A stretch of DNA of 64,000 nucleotides from Neogemmobacter tilapiae (lineage in GTDB: Bacteria > Pseudomonadota > Alphaproteobacteria > Rhodobacterales > Rhodobacteraceae). Each line of letters opens with the position of its first letter. Position 1 is the stretch's first letter. The notes under the pieces are model-generated. The model searched no databases. It was given only the letters and a program-made list of their open reading frames with translations, and was not told the origin of the DNA. This document shows positions 52,156 through 60,785 of the stretch, one piece after another. The stretch is taken from contig NZ_BMYJ01000005.1 in assembly GCF_014652215.1 (NCBI RefSeq), positions 188,026 through 252,025 on the forward strand. The letters are read 5' to 3'. The translations under genes and the position numbers were made by a program.

Positions 52156-53204
52156 AAAAGATGCCCCGATTTGGCAGCTTTCGTGGCCAGATAGGCGCGG
52201 TTTTCCTGCGTTTCGCCGACATGCAGGGGCACCCGTTCGGCGACCTGAATGCCTTGGGCCTGCATCATGGTGATCTTGCGCGGGTTGTTGGTCAGCAGGC
52301 GGACGGCGGAAAAGCCCATTTCACGCAGGATTTGCGCGCCAAGGCGAAAGTCCCTTTCGTCATCCTCAAACCCCAGACGGTGGTTCGCCTCGACCGTGTC
52401 AAAGCCCTGATCCTGCAAGGCATAGGCCCGCATCTTGTTCGCCAGCCCAATCCCCCGGCCCTCTTGGTTCAGATACAGCAGAACCCCCGCCCCTTCGACC
52501 CCCATCTGGCCCAAGGCCGCACGCAGTTGCGGGCCGCAGTCGCATTTAAGGCTGCCCAGAACATCGCCCGTAAAGCAGGCCGAATGCAGCCGCGCCAGCA
52601 CGGGCTGCGCGCGGTCTGGCTGGCCGATTTCCACGGCGTAGTGTTCTTCCCCCCCGTCGCCGGGCCGGAAGATGTGGACCCGACCGGCCTTGGCCGCCTG
52701 CATCGGCAAGCGGGCGGACACGACTTCGGTCAGACCCTGCGGGCCAAGCGGTACGTCGCCCGGCAAAAGATGGGTCAGGTCGGCGAAGTCTTGCGCCACG
52801 GCGATCACCAGACAGGCGGGCAACAAATGCGCTGACTTGGCCAAGGCGATGCCTGCGCGGTGGACAGTCGCATCCCCCTCGCGGATATGGCGAAACGGAC
52901 CTTTCATCGGCACCCGCAGATCATCCGCCGGATCGGCCATGGCGCACAACCATTCCAGCCCCGCATCGGATGGCAAGGCCAGCCGCGCCAGATCGCCGTC
53001 ATAGGCCCGCGCCTTCAGCGTTTCCGCCCGCCGCAGCGTGATCGCCAGTTCCGGCGCACCCAAAGCCCGCAAATCGGCCAGACGTGCGGGCGTCAACGTC
53101 TCAACCGCCGCGACCAAAGCCCCGCCCATCATCACCGGAAGCCCCGCCCGCAGGTCGGCGCGGGCGCGGTTCAGGCGTTCGGCGGGGGTGGGCGTCAGGC
53201 TCAT
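52152..53204 (-). CDS. ribA: GTP cyclohydrolase II
   Basis: First enzyme of riboflavin synthesis, opening the imidazole ring of GTP. The C-terminal catalytic domain is complete: zinc ligands in HSACFTGDVLGSLKCDCG, then EGRGIGLANKMRAYALQD and LLTNNPRKI. The N-terminal 150 residues resemble a degenerate DHBP-synthase (RibB) domain that lacks a recognisable active-site DEDRE motif. The ATG at 53204 has GGAGAG six bases upstream and gives 350 residues; ATGs at 53207, 53216 and 53327 are also in frame. I see no FMN riboswitch upstream. Confidence 0.92.
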   Translation of the reverse strand: MSLTPTPAERLNRARADLRAGLPVMMGGALVAAVETLTPARLADLRALGAPELAITLRRAETLKARAYDGDLARLALPSDAGLEWLCAMADPADDLRVPMKGPFRHIREGDATVHRAGIALAKSAHLLPACLVIAVAQDFADLTHLLPGDVPLGPQGLTEVVSARLPMQAAKAGRVHIFRPGDGGEEHYAVEIGQPDRAQPVLARLHSACFTGDVLGSLKCDCGPQLRAALGQMGVEGAGVLLYLNQEGRGIGLANKMRAYALQDQGFDTVEANHRLGFEDDERDFRLGAQILREMGFSAVRLLTNNPRKITMMQAQGIQVAERVPLHVGETQENRAYLATKAAKSGHLL

Positions 53205-53353
53205 CATGCTCTCCATTCCCGCAATTCCTACGCCGCCCAGCAAGGAATTGAAACATATCCCCCGCAGGCGACACGTCCGCGTGAGAAATCTTTCCGACCC
53301 GTTGCCGGAACCGTGCATTGGCCCCAAGTGTTCCTCAACGAACGGAGGGTATC

Positions 53354-54040
53354 ATGGCCGGTTTGCGCAAAATTCTTCTGGTGGACGACGACGACGACCT
53401 GCGCGAGGCGCTGAGCGAACAGTTGGTGATGACCGAGGATTTCGACGTGTTCGAGGCCGCGAATGGCCATGACGGGATGGAAAAGGCCAAGGCAGGCCAT
53501 TTCGATCTGGTGATCCTGGATGTCGGCCTGCCCGACACCGATGGGCGCGAGTTGTGCCGCCGGATGCGGAAGGCCGGGGTGAAAAGCCCGATCCTGATGC
53601 TGACGGGGCATGACACCGATGCCGATACGATCCTTGGGCTGGATGCCGGGGCAAATGATTATGTGACCAAGCCCTTTAAATTTCCAGTCCTGCTGGCCCG
53701 CATCCGCGCCCAGTTGCGCACGCATGAACAGTCGGAAGACGCTGTTTTCCAGCTTGGGCCCTACACGTTCAAACCGGCGCAAAAGATGCTGGTGGATGAA
53801 AAGGACAAAAAGATCCGCCTGACGGAAAAGGAAACCAACATCCTGAAATACCTCTATCGCGCCAGCCACGGCTTGGTCGCACGGGATGTCCTGTTGCACG
53901 AGGTCTGGGGATACAATGCGGGTGTCACAACACATACACTCGAAACCCATATCTATCGCTTGCGGCAGAAGATCGAACCCGATCCCTCGAATGCCCGCCT
54001 GCTGGTGACCGAAAGCGGTGGCTATCGGTTGGTGGCCTAA
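53354..54040 (+). CDS. OmpR-type response regulator, orphan
   Basis: Response regulator of 228 residues. The receiver domain has the acidic pocket VDDDDD, the phosphorylation site D56 (VILDVGLPDTDG), the conserved Thr (MLTGHD) and Lys (VTKPFK). The C-terminal winged helix has LTEKETNILKYLYRA and THTLETHIYRLRQKIEP. No sensor kinase is in this window. GGAGGG precedes the ATG. Its stop codon is the first element of a small-RNA-like structure, so a 3'-UTR-derived RNA is possible. Confidence 0.92.
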   Translation: MAGLRKILLVDDDDDLREALSEQLVMTEDFDVFEAANGHDGMEKAKAGHFDLVILDVGLPDTDGRELCRRMRKAGVKSPILMLTGHDTDADTILGLDAGANDYVTKPFKFPVLLARIRAQLRTHEQSEDAVFQLGPYTFKPAQKMLVDEKDKKIRLTEKETNILKYLYRASHGLVARDVLLHEVWGYNAGVTTHTLETHIYRLRQKIEPDPSNARLLVTESGGYRLVA

Positions 54041-54121
54041 AGTTCCCCTTGGTGCGTCGGGGTCATGGCGCACCACTCCTCCCTGTTGGACTTGGCCGGG
54101 CTTTATGCCCGGCCTTTTTTT
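54036..54121 (+). ncRNA. predicted small RNA, copy 1, in the 3' region of the OmpR gene
   Basis: About 85 bases homologous to copy 2. Stem 1: TGGTGCG (54049-54055), 12-base loop TCGGGGTCATGG, CGCACCA (54068-54074). Next comes a single-stranded CTCCTCCCTGTTGGACTT, an anti-Shine-Dalgarno motif. It ends in the intrinsic terminator GGCCGGGC-TTTAT-GCCCGGCC (54093-54113) and eight Ts. Homology with copy 2 begins at CCTAAA, which contains the stop codon of the response regulator. Either a promoter lies in the gene's end or the RNA is processed from its mRNA. It resembles the CCUCCUCCC-motif sRNAs (CcsR/alpha-r14) of alphaproteobacteria. Confidence 0.8.
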
Positions 54122-54249
54122 GCCGCCTTTGCCCGAATTGCGGGCAGTCGCGCCGTGATTGTGCAGCAACGGCCCCGGTTTCTTTGCAATGCAGGCTTAA
54201 TCTCGCCCGAATCAGTGGCTATGTTTCCATTATGGCGCAAATGCATGGG

Positions 54250-54335
54250 CCTAAAGGTTCCCCTTGTCGTGTCGGGGTTATGGCACGGCATCCTCCCTGT
54301 TGGACTTGGCCGGGCCATTGGCCCGGCCCTTTTTA
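54250..54335 (+). ncRNA. predicted small RNA, copy 2
   Basis: Same architecture as copy 1. Stem 1 is TGTCGTG (54265-54271), loop TCGGGGTTATGG, CACGGCA (54284-54290). It pairs fully (one G-U) although most stem bases differ from copy 1, so the helix is conserved by compensatory change. Then TCCTCCCTGTTGGACTT, and a terminator GGCCGGGCC-ATT-GGCCCGGCC (54308-54328) with a T-run. The last Ts touch the stop codon of the convergent MFS gene. The 130 bases between the copies hold no ORF and presumably include its promoter. Confidence 0.8.
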
Positions 54336-55562
54336 TTTGAATCCCAAAGGTTTTCGGATCAGCGCCCCGATCAGCCCGGCATAGATCAGCGCGGCCAGCG
54401 CATAGGGCGCATGCAACGCCACGTCGCGGCCCAAGGGGCTTTCCAGACCGGCCACAATGGAACCGGCGGCCAAGGTGCCCAAGGCCATCGCCCCCGTGCC
54501 AAAGAACCGATAGATCGCATTGCCCCGGCCCAGCAGTTCGGCAGGGATCACCCTTTGTCGATAGCTGACCGTCACAACATTCCACAGCACCGCGCCGAAC
54601 CCTTCCAGCCCCAGCGCCAAAGCCGCCGCCAAGGGATGCGCGGTCAGCGCCATGATCAGATAGCCCAGCAAGGCGGTGAAAGCCGAAAATAGGATGGTGC
54701 GCTCGGTGCCAAGCCGAGCGGCGATGCGGGGGGCGGCAAGGCCACCCAGAACCCCGCCCAAGGCGGCCAGCGTCAGCATCAGCCCATAGCCGGTCGAGGA
54801 AAGCCCCAGCACCTCTTGCGCATAAAGCACCAGAATGGTCAGGCAGCAGGCATAGGCCGCATTCACCAAGGCCAGCATCCGCGCCAGCCGCAGAATCTCG
54901 GGGTGGGTCTTCAGCCAATCCCATGCCTCCCGCAGGGCGGGCCAAAACGCCAGATGGGGGCGCAGAGCCTGCGCAGGCAGGATCATCTGCGAAATCAGCA
55001 GGACCGACAACGCAAAGGTCACAGCATCCAGCCCGAAAGGCAGCGCAATGCTGGCCCCGATCAGCAGACCCGCCAAGGGTGGGCCGATGAACTGGTTCAG
55101 CACCTGTTCCATGCTCCACATCTGGCCATTCGCTTTCTCCAACTGCGCAGGGGCTACGATGGCGGGCAGCAGGGTTTGCGCCACATTGTCGCGGATCACC
55201 TCGGCCGCCCCCAACAGAAAGGCCAGCAGCGCCAGCACCCAGATCAGGGCGGGGCTGCGGACGTGGGCCATTGCCACCGCCACAACCCCCAGCATCAGAA
55301 TGCAACGCAGGGCATCGGCGCGCATGACCAGCTTTTGCCGGTTGGCCCGGTCGGTGATCACCCCGGCAGGCAACGAAAACAACAGCCAAGGCAGGCGGCC
55401 CGCCGTCGCCACCAAGGCAATCATCACCGGATCGCGGGTGATCAGGCTGGCCAGCCACGGCAGCGCGACCAGCGCCACCCCGTCGCCCAGATTGGTGATG
55501 GCACTGGCCGAAAACACCAGCCGATAGTTGCGGTTGGCCCAAAGACCGGTGGTCGCCTGCAT
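54333..55562 (-). CDS. MFS efflux transporter
   Basis: A 409-residue transporter with about twelve membrane helices. It belongs to the MFS_3/enterobactin-exporter-like group (NYRLVFSASAITNLGDGVALVALPWLA at the start, DRANRQKLVMRADALR in the 2-3 loop). AGGGAATCACC precedes the ATG at 55562; the in-frame ATG at 55631 adds a polar stretch. Substrate unknown; macrolides or siderophores are typical of relatives. Its stop lies in the terminator of the second small RNA. Confidence 0.85.
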   Translation of the reverse strand: MQATTGLWANRNYRLVFSASAITNLGDGVALVALPWLASLITRDPVMIALVATAGRLPWLLFSLPAGVITDRANRQKLVMRADALRCILMLGVVAVAMAHVRSPALIWVLALLAFLLGAAEVIRDNVAQTLLPAIVAPAQLEKANGQMWSMEQVLNQFIGPPLAGLLIGASIALPFGLDAVTFALSVLLISQMILPAQALRPHLAFWPALREAWDWLKTHPEILRLARMLALVNAAYACCLTILVLYAQEVLGLSSTGYGLMLTLAALGGVLGGLAAPRIAARLGTERTILFSAFTALLGYLIMALTAHPLAAALALGLEGFGAVLWNVVTVSYRQRVIPAELLGRGNAIYRFFGTGAMALGTLAAGSIVAGLESPLGRDVALHAPYALAALIYAGLIGALIRKPLGFK

Positions 55563-55717
55563 GGTGATTCCCTGTTGTTCCAAGCCACCTTTTCCGGTTC
55601 CGTTTTCGGAATCAAGCACTTGGCTCACCACTTGTAAATTCGCCGTGAATCCCTACCTTTTCCGCAGGTGCATCATGCATCGATCCGGGCAGAGCCCTGC
55701 CCCAATGGAGTAGTCGG

Positions 55718-56041
55718 ATGTTTGGTTTCGCGCGTTTGTCCGGTGTGGCCCTGATCGCCACTTTTGCCGGTCTGCCTGCGGTGGCCCAGGATCTGGTGTT
55801 CACGGTGACAAACCAGTCGGGCGTCGATCTGGTGGAACTGTATGCTTCGTCGGCCGACGCCGCGAGCTGGGAAGACAATATCCTTGCCGGACAAGTGCTG
55901 CCTTCGGGGGCCAGCGGCGAAGTGTCGATCACCGGTGCGGGCGAGAATTGCGCCTTTGACCTGCGGATGGTGTTTTCGGACGGCGACGTGATCGAAGACA
56001 GCGCCGACATCTGTTCGGCCCCTTCCTACACGATCAACTAA
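55718..56041 (+). CDS. small secreted protein, Rhodobacterales type
   Basis: A 107-residue exported protein: signal peptide of about 23 residues (ending AVAQD), then a beta-rich domain (FTVTNQSGVDLVELYAS, WEDNILAGQVLPSGASG, CAFDLRMVFSDGDVIED). Two cysteines in the mature part could form a disulfide. Similar small proteins are widespread in Rhodobacteraceae and are sometimes misnamed argininosuccinate lyase. Function unknown. Confidence 0.75.
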   Translation: MFGFARLSGVALIATFAGLPAVAQDLVFTVTNQSGVDLVELYASSADAASWEDNILAGQVLPSGASGEVSITGAGENCAFDLRMVFSDGDVIEDSADICSAPSYTIN

Positions 56042-56104
56042 CCGGCTTTACCCAAAGCGCCGAATATGTTGCAAAGGCGGTCCCAGCCAAACCGGAGACC
56101 GCCG

Positions 56105-56893
56105 ATGCCCTTTACCCTTGCCACGTGGAACATCAACTCGGTCCGCTTGCGGGCCGAACTGGTCAGCCGTCTGCTGCGTGAAGAAACGCCCGACATCCTG
56201 TGCCTGCAAGAATGCAAATGCCCCGTCGATCTGATCCCGCGCGATGTGTTTGCGGCGCTGGGTTACACGCATATCGTGGCGCGGGGGCAAAAGGGCTATA
56301 ACGGGGTCGCGATCCTGTCGAAGCTGCCGATCACCGATCATGGCGACAGCGATTACGCGAAACTCGGCCATGCGCGGCATGTGGCGGCGCGGCTGGAAAA
56401 TGGCGTGGTGATTCACAATTTCTATGTGCCCGCCGGGGGGGATATTCCCGACCGCACGGTGAATGAGAAATTTGGGCAAAAGCTGGATTTCCTGACGGAT
56501 ATGCGCGACGCCTTCCGCGCCGATGCGCCGCAAAAGGCCATTCTGGTGGGTGACCTGAACATCGCGCCGCGTGAAGATGACGTGTGGAACCACAAGGCGC
56601 TGCTGAAAATCGTCAGCCATACGCCGATCGAGGTGGACCATTTCGGGCAGGTGATGGAGGCGGGGAAATGGGTCGACGTGACTCGTGCCAATATCCCCGA
56701 GGGTCGGCTTTATTCGTGGTGGTCCTATCGGTCGCCCGATTGGGATACGGCGGATAAGGGGCGCAGGCTGGACCATATCTGGGCCACGCCCGACATCGCC
56801 AGTGCGGCGCACGGCAGCCGCATCCTGCGCCCCGTGCGCGGTTGGGACCAGCCCAGCGACCATGTGCCGGTCTTTGCAACGTTTGACCTTTAA
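56105..56893 (+). CDS. xthA: exodeoxyribonuclease III / AP endonuclease
   Basis: DNA repair nuclease of 262 residues in the EEP superfamily. ATWNINSVRLR at the start, LQECKCP (metal-binding Glu), NFYVPAGGD, VGDLNIAPREDDVW and the C-terminal SDHVPVFATF with the catalytic Asp-His pair are all present. It cuts at abasic sites and removes 3' blocks. GGAGACC precedes the ATG at 56105. A small ATPase gene follows after three bases. Confidence 0.95.
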   Translation: MPFTLATWNINSVRLRAELVSRLLREETPDILCLQECKCPVDLIPRDVFAALGYTHIVARGQKGYNGVAILSKLPITDHGDSDYAKLGHARHVAARLENGVVIHNFYVPAGGDIPDRTVNEKFGQKLDFLTDMRDAFRADAPQKAILVGDLNIAPREDDVWNHKALLKIVSHTPIEVDHFGQVMEAGKWVDVTRANIPEGRLYSWWSYRSPDWDTADKGRRLDHIWATPDIASAAHGSRILRPVRGWDQPSDHVPVFATFDL

Positions 56894-56896
56894 CAC

Positions 56897-57442
56897 ATGC
56901 GGATCGCCGTGACCGGCAGCCACGGCACCGGCAAGACAACCCTGATCGACGATTTCGTCGCGGCCGCTGCGGGGTATGAATCCGTGCCCGAACCCTATTG
57001 GCTGCTGGCCGAGGAAGGCATGGTCTTTGCCGATGGGGTGAATACGGCGGATCTTGAAGAGCAGTTGGAACAAAGCTGCAAGCTGATCCTGGCGACAGTG
57101 GCGCAGCGCGACCTGATCTTTGACCGCTGCCCTTTGGATTATCTGGCCTATCTGGATGTGGTCAGCCCCGCCGAAGGTTTTGAATGGGAACCGCATGGCC
57201 GTCTGTTGGCGCAGATCGAAAGGGCTTTGCAAAGCCTCGATCTGATCGTCTTTGTGCCGGTGGGTGATGACATCAAAGTCACCATCGAACACCCAGCGCT
57301 GCGGCGCAAGGTGGATGCGCGGCTGCATAAGATCGTGGTTGAGGATGATTTGGTTCTGCTGGAAGACGGGCCGAATGTGCTGGAAATCAGCGGCTCACGT
57401 GCGCAGCGGGTGGAAAAAATTCTGAACCACCTGAAAACCTAA
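56897..57442 (+). CDS. P-loop ATPase/kinase-like protein (AAA_28 type)
   Basis: A 181-residue P-loop protein with the Walker A loop GSHGTGKTTLIDDF at the N-terminus and a DRCPLDYLAYL segment like that of nucleotide or NadR-type kinases. It may phosphorylate a small molecule. It is probably co-transcribed with xthA. Function not assigned; its stop overlaps the convergent gene by four bases. Confidence 0.78.
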   Translation: MRIAVTGSHGTGKTTLIDDFVAAAAGYESVPEPYWLLAEEGMVFADGVNTADLEEQLEQSCKLILATVAQRDLIFDRCPLDYLAYLDVVSPAEGFEWEPHGRLLAQIERALQSLDLIVFVPVGDDIKVTIEHPALRRKVDARLHKIVVEDDLVLLEDGPNVLEISGSRAQRVEKILNHLKT

Positions 57443-57795
57443 CGCAGCCGGAACTGCGCGCTGTCGCCTGCCCCCTGATCGACGGTAAAGCGCAGCACAT
57501 CCTCACCCTTCGCCTCGACCAGTTGGCAGTTATAGGGGATCGGCGTCCCGCTCCAATCCATGTCGCGGCAGAACCAGCCGTCCTTCCACTGCCATTGCCC
57601 TGTCACAGGCCAACCCAGCGCGCTGCCCTTGATCTGGCCCTGCGGCGTGATCGTCAGGTCAATCCCGTAAAACCCATGACGCAGATTGCGCCCTTCGATC
57701 AGGTCTAGAAACTGCGCCTTGTCACGCACTGGCTGAAAATCCTGCGCTTGGGCAGCGCCCGTCCAAAACAGCAAAACCATTGCAAGGCGGATCAT
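57439..57795 (-). CDS. small exported protein, function unknown
   Basis: A 118-residue protein with a clear signal peptide (MIRLAMVLLFWTGAAQAQ) and a mature domain containing GFYGIDLTITPQGQIKGSALGWPVTGQWQWKDGWFC (part: WQWKDGWFCRDMDWSG). Two cysteines suggest one disulfide. The fold may be lipocalin- or calycin-like. It lies upstream of and in the same direction as nothing essential; dapB ends nearby. No family recognised. Confidence 0.7.
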   Translation of the reverse strand: MIRLAMVLLFWTGAAQAQDFQPVRDKAQFLDLIEGRNLRHGFYGIDLTITPQGQIKGSALGWPVTGQWQWKDGWFCRDMDWSGTPIPYNCQLVEAKGEDVLRFTVDQGAGDSAQFRLR

Positions 57796-57850
57796 CTGGG
57801 GCCCCCGGCGGTTGGATGATAGGCTTTTACGCCCCAACCGCCGCGCCGGA

Positions 57851-58663
57851 TCACTTCATCCCCAGAACATCCTGCATGTCGTAGTGCCCCGGCTTTTGGC
57901 CGATTCCCCAAAGCGCCGCCGCCAAGGCCCCCTTGGCAAAGATCGCCCGGTCGGTCGCCATATGCCGCAGGACAATGCGTTCGCCCGGTCCGGCAAAGAT
58001 CACGTCATGTTCGCCGACGATATCCCCGCCGCGAATGGCGCTGAAACCGATGGTCCCCTCAACCCGCGCCCCGGTGATGCCTTCACGTGCCGGGGTCCGC
58101 AAGTCGGCCAACAGCGCATTGCGCCCTTTGGCCGCCGCCTCACCCAACAGCAGCGCCGTGCCGGAAGGGGCATCGACCTTGCGGTTGTGGTGCGCCTCGA
58201 CCACCTCAATGTCCCAGCCCGCATCCAAGGCCCGCGCCACGGTTTCCGTGATCCCCGCCAGCAGGTTCACCCCCAGCGACATGTTCCCCGACCGCACCAC
58301 CACCGCATGATGGGCGGCCCGTCCGATGGCGGCGATGTCGGCATCCGACAGGCCTGTCGTGCCCACCACATGCACCACCCGCCCCTGTGCGGCCAGCATC
58401 GCATGATGCAATGTCGCCTCAGGCGTCGTAAAATCAATCACCGCCTGCGCCGTCGCAAACAAGGGCAGCGGATCATCGGAATAACCCACACCGCAGGCGG
58501 GCAAGCCCAGCGAGACCCCCACATCCTGCCCCAGCAAAGCATGACCCGGCCGCACCAGTGCCCCCCCCAGACGGGCCTTGTCCGATGCCAGCACTGTGCG
58601 CAGCAGCATCTGCCCCATGCGCCCTGCCGCCCCCGTGATCACGATCCCTGGCAAATCGGTCAT
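57851..58663 (-). CDS. dapB: 4-hydroxy-tetrahydrodipicolinate reductase
   Basis: Lysine/DAP pathway reductase of 270 residues. It has the NAD(P)-binding loop [34 protein letters not shown], and the [20 protein letters not shown] active-site segment with the conserved His-His and Lys. The start at 58663 is the family start; the frame stays open far upstream but without homology. It is divergent from rbfA. Confidence 0.95.
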   Translation of the reverse strand: MTDLPGIVITGAAGRMGQMLLRTVLASDKARLGGALVRPGHALLGQDVGVSLGLPACGVGYSDDPLPLFATAQAVIDFTTPEATLHHAMLAAQGRVVHVVGTTGLSDADIAAIGRAAHHAVVVRSGNMSLGVNLLAGITETVARALDAGWDIEVVEAHHNRKVDAPSGTALLLGEAAAKGRNALLADLRTPAREGITGARVEGTIGFSAIRGGDIVGEHDVIFAGPGERIVLRHMATDRAIFAKGALAAALWGIGQKPGHYDMQDVLGMK

Positions 58664-58726
58664 TCCCCGCCCTCCGCTTGGTTTCAACCCCATTAGCCCC
58701 TTCCCGCGCGCCGTAAAAGCGACTAC

Positions 58727-59152
58727 ATGCGCGAAATGGCAAAGCAACCTTCCTCCAGCTCTGTGCAGCGTCAGCTGCGTGTGGGCGAACTCATCCGTCG
58801 CACGTTGTCCGACGTGCTGAACCGGGCCGAGGTGCATGACCCCGACCTGAACCGCATGTCGATCACCGTCGGCGAAGTGCGCGTGTCCAACGATCTGAAA
58901 ATCGCCACGGCCTATGTGATGCCCTTGGGTGGCGGCGACGTGCAGACCGCCATTGCCGCGCTGAAACGCAACAAGGGCGAATTGCGCCACAAGGTTTCGC
59001 AGCAACTGACCCTGAAATTCTCGCCCGATCTGCGGTTTCTGCCGGATGAGACGTTTGACCGTCTGGACGATACCCGCCGGATGTTCGCCGATGAACGGGT
59101 GCAGCGCGATCTGGCGGCTGGGGATGATGATGCTGAGACGGATCAGGACTAA
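58727..59152 (+). CDS. rbfA: ribosome-binding factor A
   Basis: RbfA of 141 residues, needed for late 30S maturation and cold adaptation. The KH-like core ([69 protein letters not shown]) is clear. The C-terminus is acidic. The start could be 58727 (MRE) or 58736 (MAK). It leads an operon that also contains a phosphodiester glycosidase-like gene, truB and a DUF1643 gene; a 3' overlap of 23 bases joins it to the next gene. Confidence 0.94.
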   Translation: MREMAKQPSSSSVQRQLRVGELIRRTLSDVLNRAEVHDPDLNRMSITVGEVRVSNDLKIATAYVMPLGGGDVQTAIAALKRNKGELRHKVSQQLTLKFSPDLRFLPDETFDRLDDTRRMFADERVQRDLAAGDDDAETDQD

Positions 59153-59876
59153 GTTTCTGGCGCTGGCCTTTGCAAGCGCCGTGCCAAGCGTCGCCTTGGC
59201 CGATTGCAGCGAAATGGTCTTTGAACAAGTCACCTACACGATCTGCCGCGCCAAAGCGGGGCAGGATATTCGCGTGTTCCATTCCGGGGCGGATGGGCAG
59301 GCCTATCGCAGCTTTGACGCGGTGCAGGCGATGCTGTCCGCCAAGGGGCAGCAACTCGGCTGGGCGATGAATGCGGGAATGTATCATTCCGACCGGGGGC
59401 CGGTGGGCCTGCTGATCGAGGATGGCGTTGAAAAACTGGGCGTGATGACGCGCGAAGGCCCCGGCAATTTCGGCATGCTGCCGAATGGCGTCTTCTGCGT
59501 GATGCCGGACCGTCTGGCGGTGATCGAATCGCGCGCCTATGCCGAAAATCCACCTGCCTGCCGCCACGCCAGCCAATCGGGGCCGATGCTGGTGATCGAC
59601 GGAGCCTTACATCCGCGTTTCCTGCCCGACAGCGACAGCTATAAAATCCGCAATGGGGTGGGCGTTTCGGCGGATGCGGCCGAGGCGATTTTTGCCTTGT
59701 CCGAAGCGCCGGTGAATTTCCATACATTCGCGCGATTCTTCCGCGATGAACTGGGCCTGCCCAATGCGCTGTATTTCGACGGAACCATCTCTCGCCTGTT
59801 TGCGCCGGACCTTGGGCGGGATGACCGGGGCGTGGCGATGGGGCCGATGGTGGGCCTCGTGGTTCCGAAAGGCTAA
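59130..59876 (+). CDS. secreted phosphodiester glycosidase-like protein (NAGPA domain, DUF2233)
   Basis: A 248-residue exported protein of the phosphodiester glycosidase family. Signal peptide about 1-22 (SAVPSVALA), then [48 protein letters not shown] and [12 protein letters not shown], all typical. Family members remove GlcNAc from GlcNAc-phosphodiesters; the substrate here is unknown. Three consecutive ATGs (59124, 59127, 59130) follow GGGG; 59130 has the best spacing. It sits between rbfA and truB, an odd neighbour for ribosome and tRNA genes. Confidence 0.85.
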   Translation: MLRRIRTKFLALAFASAVPSVALADCSEMVFEQVTYTICRAKAGQDIRVFHSGADGQAYRSFDAVQAMLSAKGQQLGWAMNAGMYHSDRGPVGLLIEDGVEKLGVMTREGPGNFGMLPNGVFCVMPDRLAVIESRAYAENPPACRHASQSGPMLVIDGALHPRFLPDSDSYKIRNGVGVSADAAEAIFALSEAPVNFHTFARFFRDELGLPNALYFDGTISRLFAPDLGRDDRGVAMGPMVGLVVPKG

Positions 59877-59879
59877 GGG

Positions 59880-60785
59880 ATGGCGCGCGGTAAAAAGGGC
59901 AGGCCGGTGAACGGCTGGCTGGTGATCGACAAACCGGCAGGCGTGGGTTCCACGCCCTTGGTCGCCAAGGTGCGCTGGCTGTTGCAGGCGCAAAAGGCAG
60001 GCCATGCGGGCACGCTCGACCCCGCCGCGACGGGGGTTCTGGCGATTGCTTTGGGTGAGGCGACAAAGACCGTGCCCTATGTGACCGATGCCAGCAAAGG
60101 CTATCGCTTTCTGGTGCGCTGGGGGGCTTCGACCACCACCGATGATGCTGAAGGGGCAATCGTCGAAACGCGCGATCTGCGGCCCACGCGCGAACAGATT
60201 GAATCCGCCCTTCCCGCCTTTCGCGGCCTGATCCGTCAAGTGCCGCCACAAGTCTCCGCCGTGCGGGTGGATGGCGAACGCGCCTATGATCTGGCGCGCG
60301 AAGGTGTGGAGATGGAGCTTGCCGCACGGGATTTGCTGGTGGAACGGCTGGTACTGGTCGAAGCCCCCGATGCCGATACGGCGCTGTTCGAGATGGACTG
60401 TGGCAAGGGCGGCTATGTCCGTTCCATCGCCCGCGATCTGGGGCAGGCCTTGGGCTGTCTGGGCCATGTCGTCTGGCTGCGGCGCGAATGGTCAGGGCCG
60501 TTTGACGCCGCCGATGGCCTCGCTCCCACAACCTTGGACGATCTGACCACCGAAACCCTGGAAGCCGCGCTTTTGCCCGTCAGCATCGCGCTGGAAGGCA
60601 TCCCCCGCGTCGAGGCGACGGAATCCGGTCAGGTGCGGCTGAAGAACGGCAACGCCGGTCAGGTGATCTCGCCCCCCGGCCTGCAATGGGGGGAACTCGT
60701 GCAGGTCTGGCGTGGCGACGACCTGCTGGCCTTGGGCCGCTATCAGGGCGGTGAAGTGGCCCCCGAACGGGTGTTCAACCTGTGA
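59880..60785 (+). CDS. truB: tRNA pseudouridine-55 synthase
   Basis: TruB of 301 residues, making pseudouridine 55 in the tRNA T-loop. Its catalytic aspartate D47 lies in GHAGTLDPAATGVL. Also present are KGYRFLVRWGASTTTDDAEG and the KGGYVRSIARDLGQALGC segment. The ATG at 59880 overlaps nothing but follows the previous stop by three bases. Its own stop overlaps the GTG start of the DUF1643 gene. Confidence 0.95.
   Translation: MARGKKGRPVNGWLVIDKPAGVGSTPLVAKVRWLLQAQKAGHAGTLDPAATGVLAIALGEATKTVPYVTDASKGYRFLVRWGASTTTDDAEGAIVETRDLRPTREQIESALPAFRGLIRQVPPQVSAVRVDGERAYDLAREGVEMELAARDLLVERLVLVEAPDADTALFEMDCGKGGYVRSIARDLGQALGCLGHVVWLRREWSGPFDAADGLAPTTLDDLTTETLEAALLPVSIALEGIPRVEATESGQVRLKNGNAGQVISPPGLQWGELVQVWRGDDLLALGRYQGGEVAPERVFNL

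Noticed and set aside
53205-53353. FMN riboswitch upstream of ribA
   Set aside because: The leader is short and I cannot find the conserved RFN element (AGGGGGAAC-like and ACCC segments), so no riboswitch is called.
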